Source: Natrinema saccharevitans
Lineage (GTDB): Archaea; Halobacteriota; Halobacteria; Halobacteriales; Natrialbaceae
Assembly: GCF_001953745.1 (NCBI RefSeq)
Contig: NZ_LWLN01000001.1
Coordinates: forward strand, 2,418,001 to 2,482,000
Direction: 5' to 3'
Length of the DNA: 64,000 nt
Below, piece by piece: positions 16,735 through 26,015 of the stretch. The stretch's first letter is position 1. The number at the start of each line of letters is the position of its first letter. Under the pieces are notes generated by a model. That model worked only from the letters and a program-made list of their open reading frames with translations, was not told the origin of the DNA and searched no databases. The position numbers and the translations under genes are program-made.

Positions 16735-17832
16735 ATGTCCGGCGCACAGACAGCGACCGCGACGCCGGCGCTGCCGCTGCAGGACACGGTCTTGCTCCCC
16801 GAGCGGATCGGCGAGCTGACCGGCCTCGACGGATTCGGGCTCGGCGGCGAGTTGCTCGCGGCCTTCCTCGCGGCCTTCCTCATCGGGAACCTGATGCTGG
16901 CGATGACCGGCGTCGCGGGGCCGTGGGCGAAGCGAAAGATCACCGCGGCTTTCACGGACCGGATCGCCGTCAACCGGCTCGGACCGGCCGGCCTCTTCAT
17001 CATCGTCGCGGACGCAGTCCGGCTCCTGTCGAAGGAGCTGGTGATCCCGGAGAACGCCGACCGCCCGGCCTACGACCTCGCGCCGATCGTCGTCGCGTCG
17101 TCGGCGCTTTTGGGCTTTGCCGTCATCCCGATGGGGAACGGGATCCACCTCGCGGACCCCGAAGTCGGGCTGGCGTACGTCTTCGCGGTCTCGGGGATCG
17201 CGAGTCTGGGTCTGGTGATGGCCGGCTACGCCTCGGCGAACAAGTACTCGATGCTCGGCGGCCTCCGCGCGGTGGCACAGAACATCGCCTACGAGATCCC
17301 GCTGGTCATCACCGGAATGTCGGTCGTGATTTTCTCGGGGTCGCTGCAGATGGGAACGATCGTCGCCGAGCAACACGACACGCTCGTGACGATCGCCGGG
17401 ATCGACATCCCGACGTGGTACGCGCTGATTAACCCCTTCGCGTTCGTCCTCTTTCTGGTGGCGAACTTCGCGGAGGTCGGTCGCAACCCCTTCGACACGC
17501 CGGAGGCACCGACCGAGATCGTCGCCGGCTATCAGACCGAGTACTCCTCGGTCTACTTCGTGTTGATCTACCTCGGGGAGTTCCTCCACATCTTCCTCGG
17601 CGGCGCGATCATCGCGACGATCTTCCTCGGCGGCCCGGCCGGCCCCGTCCTGCCGGGCATCGTCTGGTTCATCATCAAGATCTGGGCGGTGTTCTTCGCG
17701 ACCCAGTGGCTGCGCTCGGCGGTGCCACGCGTTCGAATCGACCAACTGATCGAGATCGGCTGGAAGGGCCTGCTCGTGTTGGCCTTCGCCAATCTCGTGC
17801 TGACCGCGGCGATCGTGGGGCTGATAGCATGA
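16735..17832 (+). CDS. nuoH: NADH-quinone oxidoreductase subunit H
   Basis: 365 residues with about eight membrane helices. It links the Q module to the antiporter subunits and forms part of the quinone tunnel. Conserved loops are RIAVNRLGPAGLF (residues about 76-88), LLSKELVIPENADR and FAEVGRNPFDTPEAPTEIVAGYQTEYS (quinone-proximal acidic loop). The ATG at 16735 is selected over the upstream frame start inside nuoCD. It overlaps nuoI by 4 nt. Confidence 0.95.
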   Translation: MSGAQTATATPALPLQDTVLLPERIGELTGLDGFGLGGELLAAFLAAFLIGNLMLAMTGVAGPWAKRKITAAFTDRIAVNRLGPAGLFIIVADAVRLLSKELVIPENADRPAYDLAPIVVASSALLGFAVIPMGNGIHLADPEVGLAYVFAVSGIASLGLVMAGYASANKYSMLGGLRAVAQNIAYEIPLVITGMSVVIFSGSLQMGTIVAEQHDTLVTIAGIDIPTWYALINPFAFVLFLVANFAEVGRNPFDTPEAPTEIVAGYQTEYSSVYFVLIYLGEFLHIFLGGAIIATIFLGGPAGPVLPGIVWFIIKIWAVFFATQWLRSAVPRVRIDQLIEIGWKGLLVLAFANLVLTAAIVGLIA

Positions 17833-18290
17833 TCGGGATACTCAAATCGATGGCAACGACGATGAAACACGCACTGGACGGCTCCACCTTCACCGTGGAG
17901 TATCCTGAGACCGCACCCGACGTCTCGCCCCGGTTCAGGGGCGTCCACAAGTTCAGTCAGGAGCGGTGTATCTGGTGTCGCCAGTGTGAGAACGTCTGTC
18001 CGAACGACACGATTCAGATCGTGATGGACGACCAGCGAAACGGCGAACAGTACAACCTCCACATCGGACAGTGTATTTACTGCCGATTGTGCGAGGAGGT
18101 CTGTCCCGTCGACGCCATCCTCCTGACGGAGAACTTCGAGTTCACCGCGGACACGAAACACGACTTCGTCTACAACAAAGAGCAGTTGAAAGCGGTACCG
18201 TGGTACAAGGACATCGACCCGCTCGCCTCCCGCGAACCCGATCGCGGCGCGTGGGTCGGTGAAGGCGAGGGGGAGGTCGACTACCAGTAA
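17829..18290 (+). CDS. nuoI: NADH-quinone oxidoreductase subunit I
   Basis: 153 residues with two [4Fe-4S] ferredoxin motifs: C47-C50-C53-C57 (CIWCRQCENVCP) and C82-C85-C88-C92 (CIYCRLCEEVCP). It passes electrons toward the NuoB cluster. The ATG at 17829 overlaps the nuoH stop; a longer upstream frame exists but runs within nuoH. Since nuoE, F and G are missing here and in haloarchaea generally, the electron donor to this subunit is not NADH through the usual dehydrogenase module. Confidence 0.95.
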   Translation: MIGILKSMATTMKHALDGSTFTVEYPETAPDVSPRFRGVHKFSQERCIWCRQCENVCPNDTIQIVMDDQRNGEQYNLHIGQCIYCRLCEEVCPVDAILLTENFEFTADTKHDFVYNKEQLKAVPWYKDIDPLASREPDRGAWVGEGEGEVDYQ

Positions 18291-18331
18291 CGGGTCCGCC
18301 CGTCCCGTAAACGGGCACTATCAACACAACC

Positions 18332-18604
18332 ATGAACTACGAGCTGATCGCGTTCGCGCTGTTTGCCGTCGTGACGCTTTCCAGCGCGGTGGGTGTCGTG
18401 CTCATGCAGGACCCGTGGCATTCGGCGCTCCTGCTGGGCGTGGCGCTGCTCAGCGTGGCGGTCCACTACGTGATGCTGGCGGCCGAGTTCGTCGCCATGA
18501 TGCAGGTCCTCGTCTACGTCGGCGGGGTCCTCGTCCTCATCACGTTCGCCGTCATGCTGACCCAGCGCGACGACGCCGATACGGACGAGGTGGTACAGGC
18601 ATGA
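18332..18604 (+). CDS. nuoJ: NADH-quinone oxidoreductase subunit J, N-terminal part
   Basis: 90 residues with three helices matching the first half of NuoJ (HSALLLGVALLSVAVHYVMLAAEFVAMMQVLVYVGGVLVLITFAVML). The conserved helix with the pi-bulge region and the following Tyr are present. NuoJ is split into two genes in haloarchaea, so this is not a frameshift. It overlaps the second half by 4 nt. Confidence 0.93.
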   Translation: MNYELIAFALFAVVTLSSAVGVVLMQDPWHSALLLGVALLSVAVHYVMLAAEFVAMMQVLVYVGGVLVLITFAVMLTQRDDADTDEVVQA

Positions 18605-18996
18605 CGACCGGCCCGAAACTCCGACTCGGCAAGACGCTAGTCCCGGGACTGCTCGCCGTCGGACTGTTCGCCGTGATGGCGTTGATCACCTTCAACGCCT
18701 CGTTCGGCGGTATGACCGGGTTCCCCGAGGGGATCTCGGTCACGGCCGAACTCGGCTACGCGCTCTTTGGCTACGACGAACTGCAAACGGTCGGCGGGAC
18801 CGAACCGTTCCTCGCCGCCGTCTTGCTCGTCGCCGTCGCGTTAGACGCCGCGCTCGACGCCTCGCTCGTCCTCGCGAAACGCGAGGACGGAGGCGAACCC
18901 GTTTCCGCCCTCTCGAGTACGGACGAGGCCTCGAGCGAGGGGCCGGAGACGGCCGTCGCCGACGGAGGCACGGAGACCGGAGGTGACGGTCGATGA
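18601..18996 (+). CDS. NADH-quinone oxidoreductase subunit J, C-terminal part
   Basis: 131 residues. Two hydrophobic helices (LVPGLLAVGLFAVMALITF and EPFLAAVLLVAVALDAALDAS) separated by a polar loop, then an acidic, flexible tail of about 40 residues. Position between nuoJ and nuoK, with 4-nt overlaps on both sides, identifies it as the second half of the split NuoJ. Sequence conservation alone would be weak. Confidence 0.85.
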   Translation: MTTGPKLRLGKTLVPGLLAVGLFAVMALITFNASFGGMTGFPEGISVTAELGYALFGYDELQTVGGTEPFLAAVLLVAVALDAALDASLVLAKREDGGEPVSALSSTDEASSEGPETAVADGGTETGGDGR

Positions 18997-19298
18997 CCGT
19001 CGACGTGCAGTACTACGTGCTGTTGTCGATGGCGGTGTTCTGTATCGGTCTCTTCGGCGTCCTGACGCGCCGTAACGCACTGTTGTTCCTGATGTCCGTC
19101 GAGTTGATGCTGAACGCGGCCAACATCAATCTGATCGCGTTCGCGTTCTATCACGGCAACCTCACCGGCCAACTGTTCGCGCTGTTTACGATGGCGCTTG
19201 CGGCCGCCGAGGTGGCCGTCGGACTCGGGATCATCCTGGTGCTGTACCGCAACTTCCGTGACGTCGACGTCACGGTACCGACGACGATGAGGTGGTAA
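18993..19298 (+). CDS. nuoK: NADH-quinone oxidoreductase subunit K
   Basis: 101 residues, three membrane helices, the normal NuoK size. The family signature SVELMLNAANINLIAFA contains the buried Glu needed for proton translocation. A second acidic residue lies in helix 3 (MALAAAEVAVGLGIILVLYRN). Homologous to MrpC of Na+/H+ antiporters. Confidence 0.95.
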   Translation: MTVDVQYYVLLSMAVFCIGLFGVLTRRNALLFLMSVELMLNAANINLIAFAFYHGNLTGQLFALFTMALAAAEVAVGLGIILVLYRNFRDVDVTVPTTMRW

Positions 19299-19299
19299 G

Positions 19300-21354
19300 A
19301 TGGCAATGGCATCAGATCCGTTCGGATTCGCACCGGCGATCGCAGTGTTCCCGCTCGTGGCGTTCGTGATCACGCTCCTGTTCGGTCGGCACTTGCCGAA
19401 GAAGGGCGCGCTGCCGGGCATCATCGCGACCGGTGGGTCGCTCGTCGTCTCGCTGGTGATGGCAGCGGCCGTCGCGGGCGGCGGCGAACATCACGCACAG
19501 CTGTACGAGTGGACGGCCGGCGCAGCGGCGAGCGCAACCGGCGCGGAGACGGTCGCCTTTACGTTCGGGATCCTGATCGATCCGCTCTCGGCGCTCATGC
19601 TGGTGATCGTCTCGCTGGTCGCCCTGCTCGTCCACGTGTTCAGCCTCGGCTACATGAACGCCGAAGGCGAGACCGGACTGCCGCGATACTACGCCGAACT
19701 CGGACTCTTTACCTTCAGCATGCTCGCGTTCGTCTTCGCGGACAACCTGCTGATGGCGTTTATGTTCTTCGAGCTCGTCGGCCTCTGTTCGTACCTGCTG
19801 ATCGGGTTCTGGTTCCGCACGGAATCGGCCCCCTCGGCCGCGAAGAAAGCGTTTCTGGTCACCCGCTTCGGTGACTACTTCTTCCTGATCGGGGTCGTCG
19901 CCATCGCGGCGACGTTCGGCACTGTCGGCTTCGCCGGCGAGGGCTCGTTCGTCACGGCCGCCGAGACGGCGATCGAGGACGGGACGACGCTGTTCGGCTT
20001 CGACGCCCAGACGTGGGTGACGATCACCGGACTGCTCGTGCTGGGCGGGGTGCTCGGCAAGTCCGCGCAGTTCCCCTTCCACACGTGGCTGCCCGACGCC
20101 ATGGAGGGGCCGACCACCGTCTCCGCGCTCATTCACGCGGCGACGATGGTCGCAGCCGGGGTCTATCTGGTCGCCCGGATGTTCGGCTACTACGCTCTCT
20201 CGCCGACCGCGCTCGCGATCATCGCCTTCGTCGGCGGCTTCACCGCCCTGTTCGCGGCGACGATGGCCGTCGTCAAAGACGACATCAAGCAGGTGCTTGC
20301 CTACTCAACGATCAGCCAGTACGGCTACATGATGCTCGGGCTGGGCGTCGGCGGCTACGTCGCCGGCGTCTTCCACCTGATGAACCACGCCTTCTTCAAG
20401 GCCCTCCTGTTCCTCGGTGCCGGTGCCGTCATCATCCTCATGCACCACGAACAGGACATGTGGAAGATGGGCGGTCTGAAGGACAAAGCGCCCGTCGTCT
20501 ACTACACCTTCCTTGCCGGCGCGCTCGCGCTCGCGGGGATCGTCCCCTTCTCCGGCTTCTGGTCGAAGGACGAGGTGCTGTTCGACGCGCTGGCGGTCGG
20601 CCTCTCCGAGCCGGTCATCCTCGCGGCCTACGCGATGGGGCTGGGGGCCGTGTTCTTCACCGGCTTCTACACGTTCCGGATGGTCTTCCTGACTTTCCAC
20701 GGTGAACCCCGGTCCGACACCGCCGAGGACCCCCACCCGGTCGGGTGGGCGGTCAAGCTCCCGCTGCTCGCGCTCGGAACCCTCGCCGCCGTCGCCGGCC
20801 TCGTGAACATGGCCCCGATCGCGAAGCTCGCGGGGATCGACATCACGTTCCTCGAGTTCTGGCTCGACGGCGAGTACGGCTCCGTCGAGGGACTGACCTA
20901 TCACGCGTACCACGAGACGGTCGCCGAGATGGCCTTCGAGGAGAGCTACATCGGCTCCGAGACGACGACGATGCTCCTGAGCGCGGGTCTCTCTCTCGGG
21001 CTCGCGCTCGCCGGCGCGGTCACGGCGCACACGCTGTACAACGTGCCCGACCCGGACCGCCACACGACGAAACTCGGCGGCGTCTACGGCGTCCTGAAGC
21101 GCAACTACTACCAGGATGAGTACCAGGTCTGGCTCGCGGAGGGCCTGACGCTGCCGCTGGCGCGGGCGGCCGACCGGTTCGACCAGACCGTCATCGACGG
21201 GGTGGTCAACGGCACGTCGACGATCAGCCTGTTCGGAAGCGACTGGGTGAAACGGATCCAGACGGGAATCGTGACTAACTACGCGGCGCTGTTGGTGGGC
21301 GGGTTCATCGCCTTACTGCTCGTCCTCGGCTATCTCGGAGGGTGGTTCGCATGA
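19300..21354 (+). CDS. nuoL: NADH-quinone oxidoreductase subunit L
   Basis: 684 residues, the largest antiporter-like subunit, with about 16 membrane helices. Conserved parts include FFELVGLCSYLLIGFWF, the KSAQFPFHTWLPDAMEGPTTVSALIHAATMV core and VKDDIKQVLAYSTISQYGYM with the broken-helix lysines. The C-terminus includes a lateral amphipathic helix and an additional terminal membrane helix (LLVGGFIALLLVLGYL). The ATG follows the nuoK stop by one base; a second Met two codons later is possible. Confidence 0.96.
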   Translation: MAMASDPFGFAPAIAVFPLVAFVITLLFGRHLPKKGALPGIIATGGSLVVSLVMAAAVAGGGEHHAQLYEWTAGAAASATGAETVAFTFGILIDPLSALMLVIVSLVALLVHVFSLGYMNAEGETGLPRYYAELGLFTFSMLAFVFADNLLMAFMFFELVGLCSYLLIGFWFRTESAPSAAKKAFLVTRFGDYFFLIGVVAIAATFGTVGFAGEGSFVTAAETAIEDGTTLFGFDAQTWVTITGLLVLGGVLGKSAQFPFHTWLPDAMEGPTTVSALIHAATMVAAGVYLVARMFGYYALSPTALAIIAFVGGFTALFAATMAVVKDDIKQVLAYSTISQYGYMMLGLGVGGYVAGVFHLMNHAFFKALLFLGAGAVIILMHHEQDMWKMGGLKDKAPVVYYTFLAGALALAGIVPFSGFWSKDEVLFDALAVGLSEPVILAAYAMGLGAVFFTGFYTFRMVFLTFHGEPRSDTAEDPHPVGWAVKLPLLALGTLAAVAGLVNMAPIAKLAGIDITFLEFWLDGEYGSVEGLTYHAYHETVAEMAFEESYIGSETTTMLLSAGLSLGLALAGAVTAHTLYNVPDPDRHTTKLGGVYGVLKRNYYQDEYQVWLAEGLTLPLARAADRFDQTVIDGVVNGTSTISLFGSDWVKRIQTGIVTNYAALLVGGFIALLLVLGYLGGWFA

Positions 21355-22874
21355 TGATCGAAGCACTGATCGCGGTCGCACTGATCGGCGCGCTCGTGAC
21401 CTTCGTCGCGCCGAATCGCATCGCCGGCAAGCTCGCCTTCGCCATCAGTCTCGTGCCGGCGGCCCTGTCGCTGTGGCTGTTCGCGGCCTTCGACGGCAGC
21501 GGCAACGCCCTCCGGAGCGGCGAACTGGCCTTCGAATCGCAGGCGGCGTGGCTCGAGATCGGCGACTACTCGATCTCGTGGTTCGTCGGCCTCGACGGGA
21601 TCAGCCTCCCGCTGGTGGTCCTGACGACGATCCTCTGTACGCTCGCGATCGTCAGCTCCTGGACCCCGATCGACGAGCGCCAGTCGCAGTTCTACGGGCT
21701 GATCCTCTTCATCGAAGCGATGCTGATCGGCGTCTTCTCGGCGCTGGATTTCTTCCTCTGGTTCGTCTTCTGGGAGGCGGTCCTGATCCCGATGTACCTG
21801 CTGATCGGGATCTGGGGCGGCCCGCGCCGGAAGTACGCCGCGATCAAGTTCTTCGTCTATACGAACGTGGCGTCGCTGGTGATGTTCGGCTCGTTCGTCG
21901 CCCTGGTCTTCGGGCTGGGCGACGTGACCTCCTTCGCGCTACCGGAGGTCGCGACCGCGATGCTGGAGGGCGGCCCCAACGGCCTCTTCGGGCTCAGCGG
22001 GACGACCCTCGCGTCGGTCGTGTTCATCGGGCTGTTCCTCGGCTTCGCGGTGAAGGTGCCGATCGTCCCGTTCCACACGTGGCTGCCCGACGCCCACGTC
22101 GAGGCCCCGACGCCGGCCTCGATCCTGCTGGCCGGCGTCCTGCTGAAGATGGGGACCTACGCCCTGCTGCGGTTCAACTTCACGATGTTTCCCGACCAGG
22201 TCGAGACCTACGCGGTGCCGATCGCGGCGATCGCCGTCATCAGCGTCATCTACGGCGCGATGCTGGCGCTTGCCCAGACCGACTTAAAGCGGATCGTCGC
22301 CTACTCGTCGGTCTCGTCGATGGGCTACGTCATCCTCGGGCTGGTCGCGTACACCCAGTTCGGGGTCGGCGGGGCGACCTTCCAGATGATCTCCCACGGC
22401 CTGATCTCCGGGCTGATGTTCATGGCCGTCGGCGTCATCTACAACGCGACCCACACGCGGATGGTCACCGACATGTCCGGGCTGGCAGACCGGATGCCGA
22501 TCGCCGTCGGCGTGCTGATCGCCGGCGCGTTCGGCTACATGGGGCTGCCGCTGATGAGCGGCTTCGCCGCCGAGTACTTCATCTTCTTCGGCTCCTTCGG
22601 CTCGGAGATGCTGTCGTACTCGGCGCTGTTCACATCGCTGGCGATGTTCGGCATCGTCATCGTCGCGGGCTATCTCCTGTTCGCGCTCCAGCGGACCGTC
22701 TTCGGTCCGTATCGACTCGAAACCGACTACGAGGTCGGCCGCGCACCGGCTCACGACGTCGCGTCGCTGATCGTGTTGCTCGGACTCGTCGTCCTGCTGG
22801 GCGTGGCCCCCGACCTGATCTTCGACATGATAACCGACGCAATCGATCCGATCGTTCAGGGAGGTGACCTCTGA
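21351..22874 (+). CDS. nuoM: NADH-quinone oxidoreductase subunit M
   Basis: 507 residues. Antiporter-like subunit with WEAVLIPMYLLIGIWGG (conserved Glu in helix 5), VKVPIVPFHTWLPDAHVEAPT and ALAQTDLKRIVAYSSVSSMGY. The start is set at 21351 (MMIEALIA), overlapping the nuoL stop by 4 nt; the upstream Met at 21342 would lengthen the overlap. Confidence 0.96.
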   Translation: MMIEALIAVALIGALVTFVAPNRIAGKLAFAISLVPAALSLWLFAAFDGSGNALRSGELAFESQAAWLEIGDYSISWFVGLDGISLPLVVLTTILCTLAIVSSWTPIDERQSQFYGLILFIEAMLIGVFSALDFFLWFVFWEAVLIPMYLLIGIWGGPRRKYAAIKFFVYTNVASLVMFGSFVALVFGLGDVTSFALPEVATAMLEGGPNGLFGLSGTTLASVVFIGLFLGFAVKVPIVPFHTWLPDAHVEAPTPASILLAGVLLKMGTYALLRFNFTMFPDQVETYAVPIAAIAVISVIYGAMLALAQTDLKRIVAYSSVSSMGYVILGLVAYTQFGVGGATFQMISHGLISGLMFMAVGVIYNATHTRMVTDMSGLADRMPIAVGVLIAGAFGYMGLPLMSGFAAEYFIFFGSFGSEMLSYSALFTSLAMFGIVIVAGYLLFALQRTVFGPYRLETDYEVGRAPAHDVASLIVLLGLVVLLGVAPDLIFDMITDAIDPIVQGGDL

Positions 22875-24400
22875 TGGCGGTCGTCGACCTGCCCCAGTGG
22901 CTGGCGCTGGCACCGGCGCTGATACTCGCCGTGACGGCGCTCGTCCTGTTCGCGTTCGATAGCATCAACCCCGGCTCGACGAACCGGACCGTCCTCTCCG
23001 GGACGACCGTGATCGGCGCGCTGGCCTCGCTGGCCGTCGCCGTCTGGTACGCCGCCGCCGGCGTCGGCGCGACGGGAATCGAGAACTACGGCGTCATCGA
23101 CATCATGGGCGGCCAGTTCGTCGTCGACCAGCTGGCGCTGTTCTTCATGATCGTCGTGGCGATCGTCACCGCCTTGGTCGCGGTCGCGAGCCACGACTAC
23201 CTACGGGACCACGCCTACCAGGCCGAGTACTACTCGCTAATCGTCCTCGCGGCGACCGGAATGTCGATGATGGCCGCCTCGAACAGCCTCGTGACGGCCT
23301 TTATCGCACTCGAGCTGACGAGCCTGCCGTCGTACGCGCTGGTCGCGATCCTCAAGGACAACCGCGGCAGCGTCGAGGCCGGCCTGAAGTACTTCCTGAT
23401 CGGCGCGCTGTCGTCGGCGATCTTCGTCTACGGCGTCAGCCTGGTCTACGGCGCAACCGGCTCCCTGCAACTCGAGTCGATCGCGGCGAACCTCGGCGCG
23501 GCCGGCGAACTGGGCGGGCTACTCGGTCTGGGCATCCTGATGCTGATCGGCGGCGTCGCGTTCAAGACCGCCAGCGTCCCGTTCCACTTCTGGGCCCCGG
23601 AGGCCTACGAGGGTGCGCCCGCGCCGGTCTCCGCGTTCCTCTCCTCGGCCTCGAAGGCTGCCGGCTTCGTGCTGGCGTTTCGCGTGTTCACGACCGCGTT
23701 CCCGCTCGAGGCGACGACGGCGGTCATCGGCGTCGACTGGACGTGGGCGTTCGTCATCCTGGCGATCGTCACGATGACGCTCGGCAACTTCGCGGCGGCG
23801 ACCCAGGAGAACGTCAAGCGGATGCTCGCCTACTCCTCGATCGGCCACGCCGGCTACGTGCTGATCGGGCTGGCGGCGCTTTCGACGCCGTCGGGCGACC
23901 TCGTCATGGGTGCGGCCATGATCCACCTGTTCGTCTACGGCTTCATGAACACGGGCGCGTTCCTGTTCGTGGGGCTGGCCGAACACTGGGGCGTCGGCCG
24001 CACCTTCGAGGACTACAACGGGCTCGCGACCCAGGCACCGGTCGCCTGCGCCGCGATGGCCGTCTTCATGTTCAGCCTCGCGGGTATCCCGCCCTTCGGC
24101 GGGTTCGGGAGCAAGTACCTCCTGTTCATTCACACGATCGAGGCGGCGGCCGAGAACACCGCGCTGCTCGCCGCCGCCGCGGCGCTCGTGATCAACAGCA
24201 CGCTCTCGCTGTACTACTACTCCCGGCTCGTCAAGGCGCTGTGGATCGAGGAGCCGCTCCGCGAGCGGGACGCGCTCGCGAAACCGACCGGCCTCTACGC
24301 GGCGATCGTCGCCGCCGCCGTCGTGACCGCGGTCATCCTCGCGGCCTTCGGTCCGATCACCGACGTCGCGACCGAGGCTGCCGCGACGGTCGTCGGCTGA
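22874..24400 (+). CDS. nuoN: NADH-quinone oxidoreductase subunit N
   Basis: 508 residues, the third antiporter-like subunit. Key parts are ALELTSLPSYALVAILKDN with the helix-5 Glu, FKTASVPFHFWAPEAYEGAPAP and ATQENVKRMLAYSSIGHAGYVLIG. It closes the operon; its start overlaps nuoM within a TGATGG. The transcript probably ends in the short spacer before the next gene. Confidence 0.96.
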   Translation: MAVVDLPQWLALAPALILAVTALVLFAFDSINPGSTNRTVLSGTTVIGALASLAVAVWYAAAGVGATGIENYGVIDIMGGQFVVDQLALFFMIVVAIVTALVAVASHDYLRDHAYQAEYYSLIVLAATGMSMMAASNSLVTAFIALELTSLPSYALVAILKDNRGSVEAGLKYFLIGALSSAIFVYGVSLVYGATGSLQLESIAANLGAAGELGGLLGLGILMLIGGVAFKTASVPFHFWAPEAYEGAPAPVSAFLSSASKAAGFVLAFRVFTTAFPLEATTAVIGVDWTWAFVILAIVTMTLGNFAAATQENVKRMLAYSSIGHAGYVLIGLAALSTPSGDLVMGAAMIHLFVYGFMNTGAFLFVGLAEHWGVGRTFEDYNGLATQAPVACAAMAVFMFSLAGIPPFGGFGSKYLLFIHTIEAAAENTALLAAAAALVINSTLSLYYYSRLVKALWIEEPLRERDALAKPTGLYAAIVAAAVVTAVILAAFGPITDVATEAAATVVG

Positions 24401-24446
24401 GCCGCACCCGGTAGCTTTTACCCGACGGGGTCGCAAGCCGCGACAA

Positions 24447-25943
24447 ATGGGTTTCCGGCTCGTGCTCGGCTGCGGCTCCGTCTGTCGGGGGGTCATCGAC
24501 CGCCTCTCCGAGCGCGACGGTCGACTGCTCGTCATCACCGACGACGAGGGAATCGTCGAGACGCTGCGTGACGAGAGCGTCCCGGCACGCAACGGCGATC
24601 CGAGCGATCCCGCGACCGTCGCGAGCGTCGATCGGCCGGACGTGATCTTCGTCGGTAGCGACCGCACCGACGTCAACCGGGCCGCACTCGAGGCAGCGCG
24701 CGATCGGTTCCCCGGGGCTGCGGTCGTGGCCTATCTGGGCGGCAACGCGACGGCCGCGGACCGCGAGCGCTTCGACGATCTCGCAGACACGGTCGTCGAC
24801 CCCGCGGGCGCACTGTCCGATCGGGTCCTCGCGGAGACGGCGAGCCGGTCGGCCGAGTCGGCGATCGAACTCCGGGACCGGCTCGCTGGGATCGACGGCC
24901 GACTCGCGGTGATCGCCCACGACAACCCCGATCCCGACGCGATCGCCAGCGCGACCGCGCTGGTCGACATCGCCGAGTCCGTCGGCGTTCCGGCCGACGC
25001 CTGCTACTTCGGCGACATCTCCCACCAGGAGAACCGCGCGATGGTCAACCTCCTCGAGTTGGATCTGCGGAACCTCGGGTCGGCGGAGTCGCTCGAGGAG
25101 TACGCCGCGTTCGCGCTGGTCGACCACTCCCGGCCGGGGGTCAACGACCAGCTCCCGACGGAGTTGCACGTCGACATCGTCATCGACCACCACCCGCCGC
25201 GCGGACCGGTTCCCGGCGATTTCGTCGACCTCCGTCAGGGCGCGGGCGCGACCAGTACCGTCCTGACCGAGTACGTCGAGCGGTTCGATCTCGAGTTCGA
25301 CCCGTCGACTGCGACGGCGCTTTTGTACGGCATCCGGGTCGATACGAACGACTTCACCCGCGAAGTCTCCCCCGCAGACTTCCGGGCCGCGTCGGTGCTG
25401 TCGCCCCACGCGGACGCGTCGGTCCTGCGCCAGATCGAACAGCCGTCGCTCGAGGGCGACACCCTCGACACGATCGCGCGGGCGATCAAGAACCGGGTCC
25501 AGCGCGACTCGGTCGTGGTGGCAAGCGTCGGCCGGATCGGCGATCGGGACGCGCTGCCCCAAGCCGCCGACCAACTGCTCGCGATGGAGGGCGTCGAGAC
25601 GACGCTCGTCTTCGGCTTCAACGACGAGATGGTCTACGTCTCGGCCCGGTCGCGGGCCGCCGACGTCGACCTCGGCGAGACGCTTCGGGACGCGTTCGAC
25701 CGGATCGGCAGCGCCGGCGGCCACGCCGACATGGCCGGCGCACAACTCGAGATCGGTATTCTGGGCAGCGCCGACGACGAAGCGGAGATCGAGTCGATCG
25801 TCAGCGTCGTCGAAGAGGTGATCGCGAACCGCTTCTTCGAGGCGATCGAGACGCGGCCGGGGGTCCCGGTCGGGGCCTACACCCAGACAAGCGAATGGCT
25901 GTTCACGAAGCGCGGCAAACCGGACGGCGGCGAGTCGGCGTGA
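24447..25943 (+). CDS. DHH family phosphoesterase with N-terminal RCK-like domain
   Basis: 498 residues. Residues 1-130 look like a TrkA-N/RCK Rossmann fold (FRLVLGCGSVCRGVIDRL, then LVITDDEGIVETL and VIFVGSDRTDVNRAAL). The DHH hydrolase follows: motif HDNPDPDAIAS from residue 158, DHSRPG, the DHH triad at 247-249, and a DHHA1 domain with SAGGHADMAGAQ. DHH/DHHA1 enzymes hydrolyse small nucleotides such as cyclic dinucleotides, pAp or oligonucleotides; the RCK part suggests nucleotide or ion sensing. A TATA element (GCTTTTACC, about 24414-24422) lies 28 nt before the ATG. Confidence 0.88.
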   Translation: MGFRLVLGCGSVCRGVIDRLSERDGRLLVITDDEGIVETLRDESVPARNGDPSDPATVASVDRPDVIFVGSDRTDVNRAALEAARDRFPGAAVVAYLGGNATAADRERFDDLADTVVDPAGALSDRVLAETASRSAESAIELRDRLAGIDGRLAVIAHDNPDPDAIASATALVDIAESVGVPADACYFGDISHQENRAMVNLLELDLRNLGSAESLEEYAAFALVDHSRPGVNDQLPTELHVDIVIDHHPPRGPVPGDFVDLRQGAGATSTVLTEYVERFDLEFDPSTATALLYGIRVDTNDFTREVSPADFRAASVLSPHADASVLRQIEQPSLEGDTLDTIARAIKNRVQRDSVVVASVGRIGDRDALPQAADQLLAMEGVETTLVFGFNDEMVYVSARSRAADVDLGETLRDAFDRIGSAGGHADMAGAQLEIGILGSADDEAEIESIVSVVEEVIANRFFEAIETRPGVPVGAYTQTSEWLFTKRGKPDGGESA

Positions 25944-26015
25944 GCGCGTGACGGGGGCGGCTGCGACGGGGCGTCAGTGACAGTACTTTTGCGCGCGGCC
26001 GCCGTCCGTTCGCGT

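Noticed and set aside
18332-18996. Frameshifted nuoJ
   Set aside because: The two halves overlap with a clean ATGA and each has normal helices; split NuoJ is the standard haloarchaeal arrangement.
13970-24400. Loss of nuoE, nuoF and nuoG as a deletion
   Set aside because: Absence of the NADH dehydrogenase module is normal for haloarchaeal complex I operons, and gene junctions show no scars.
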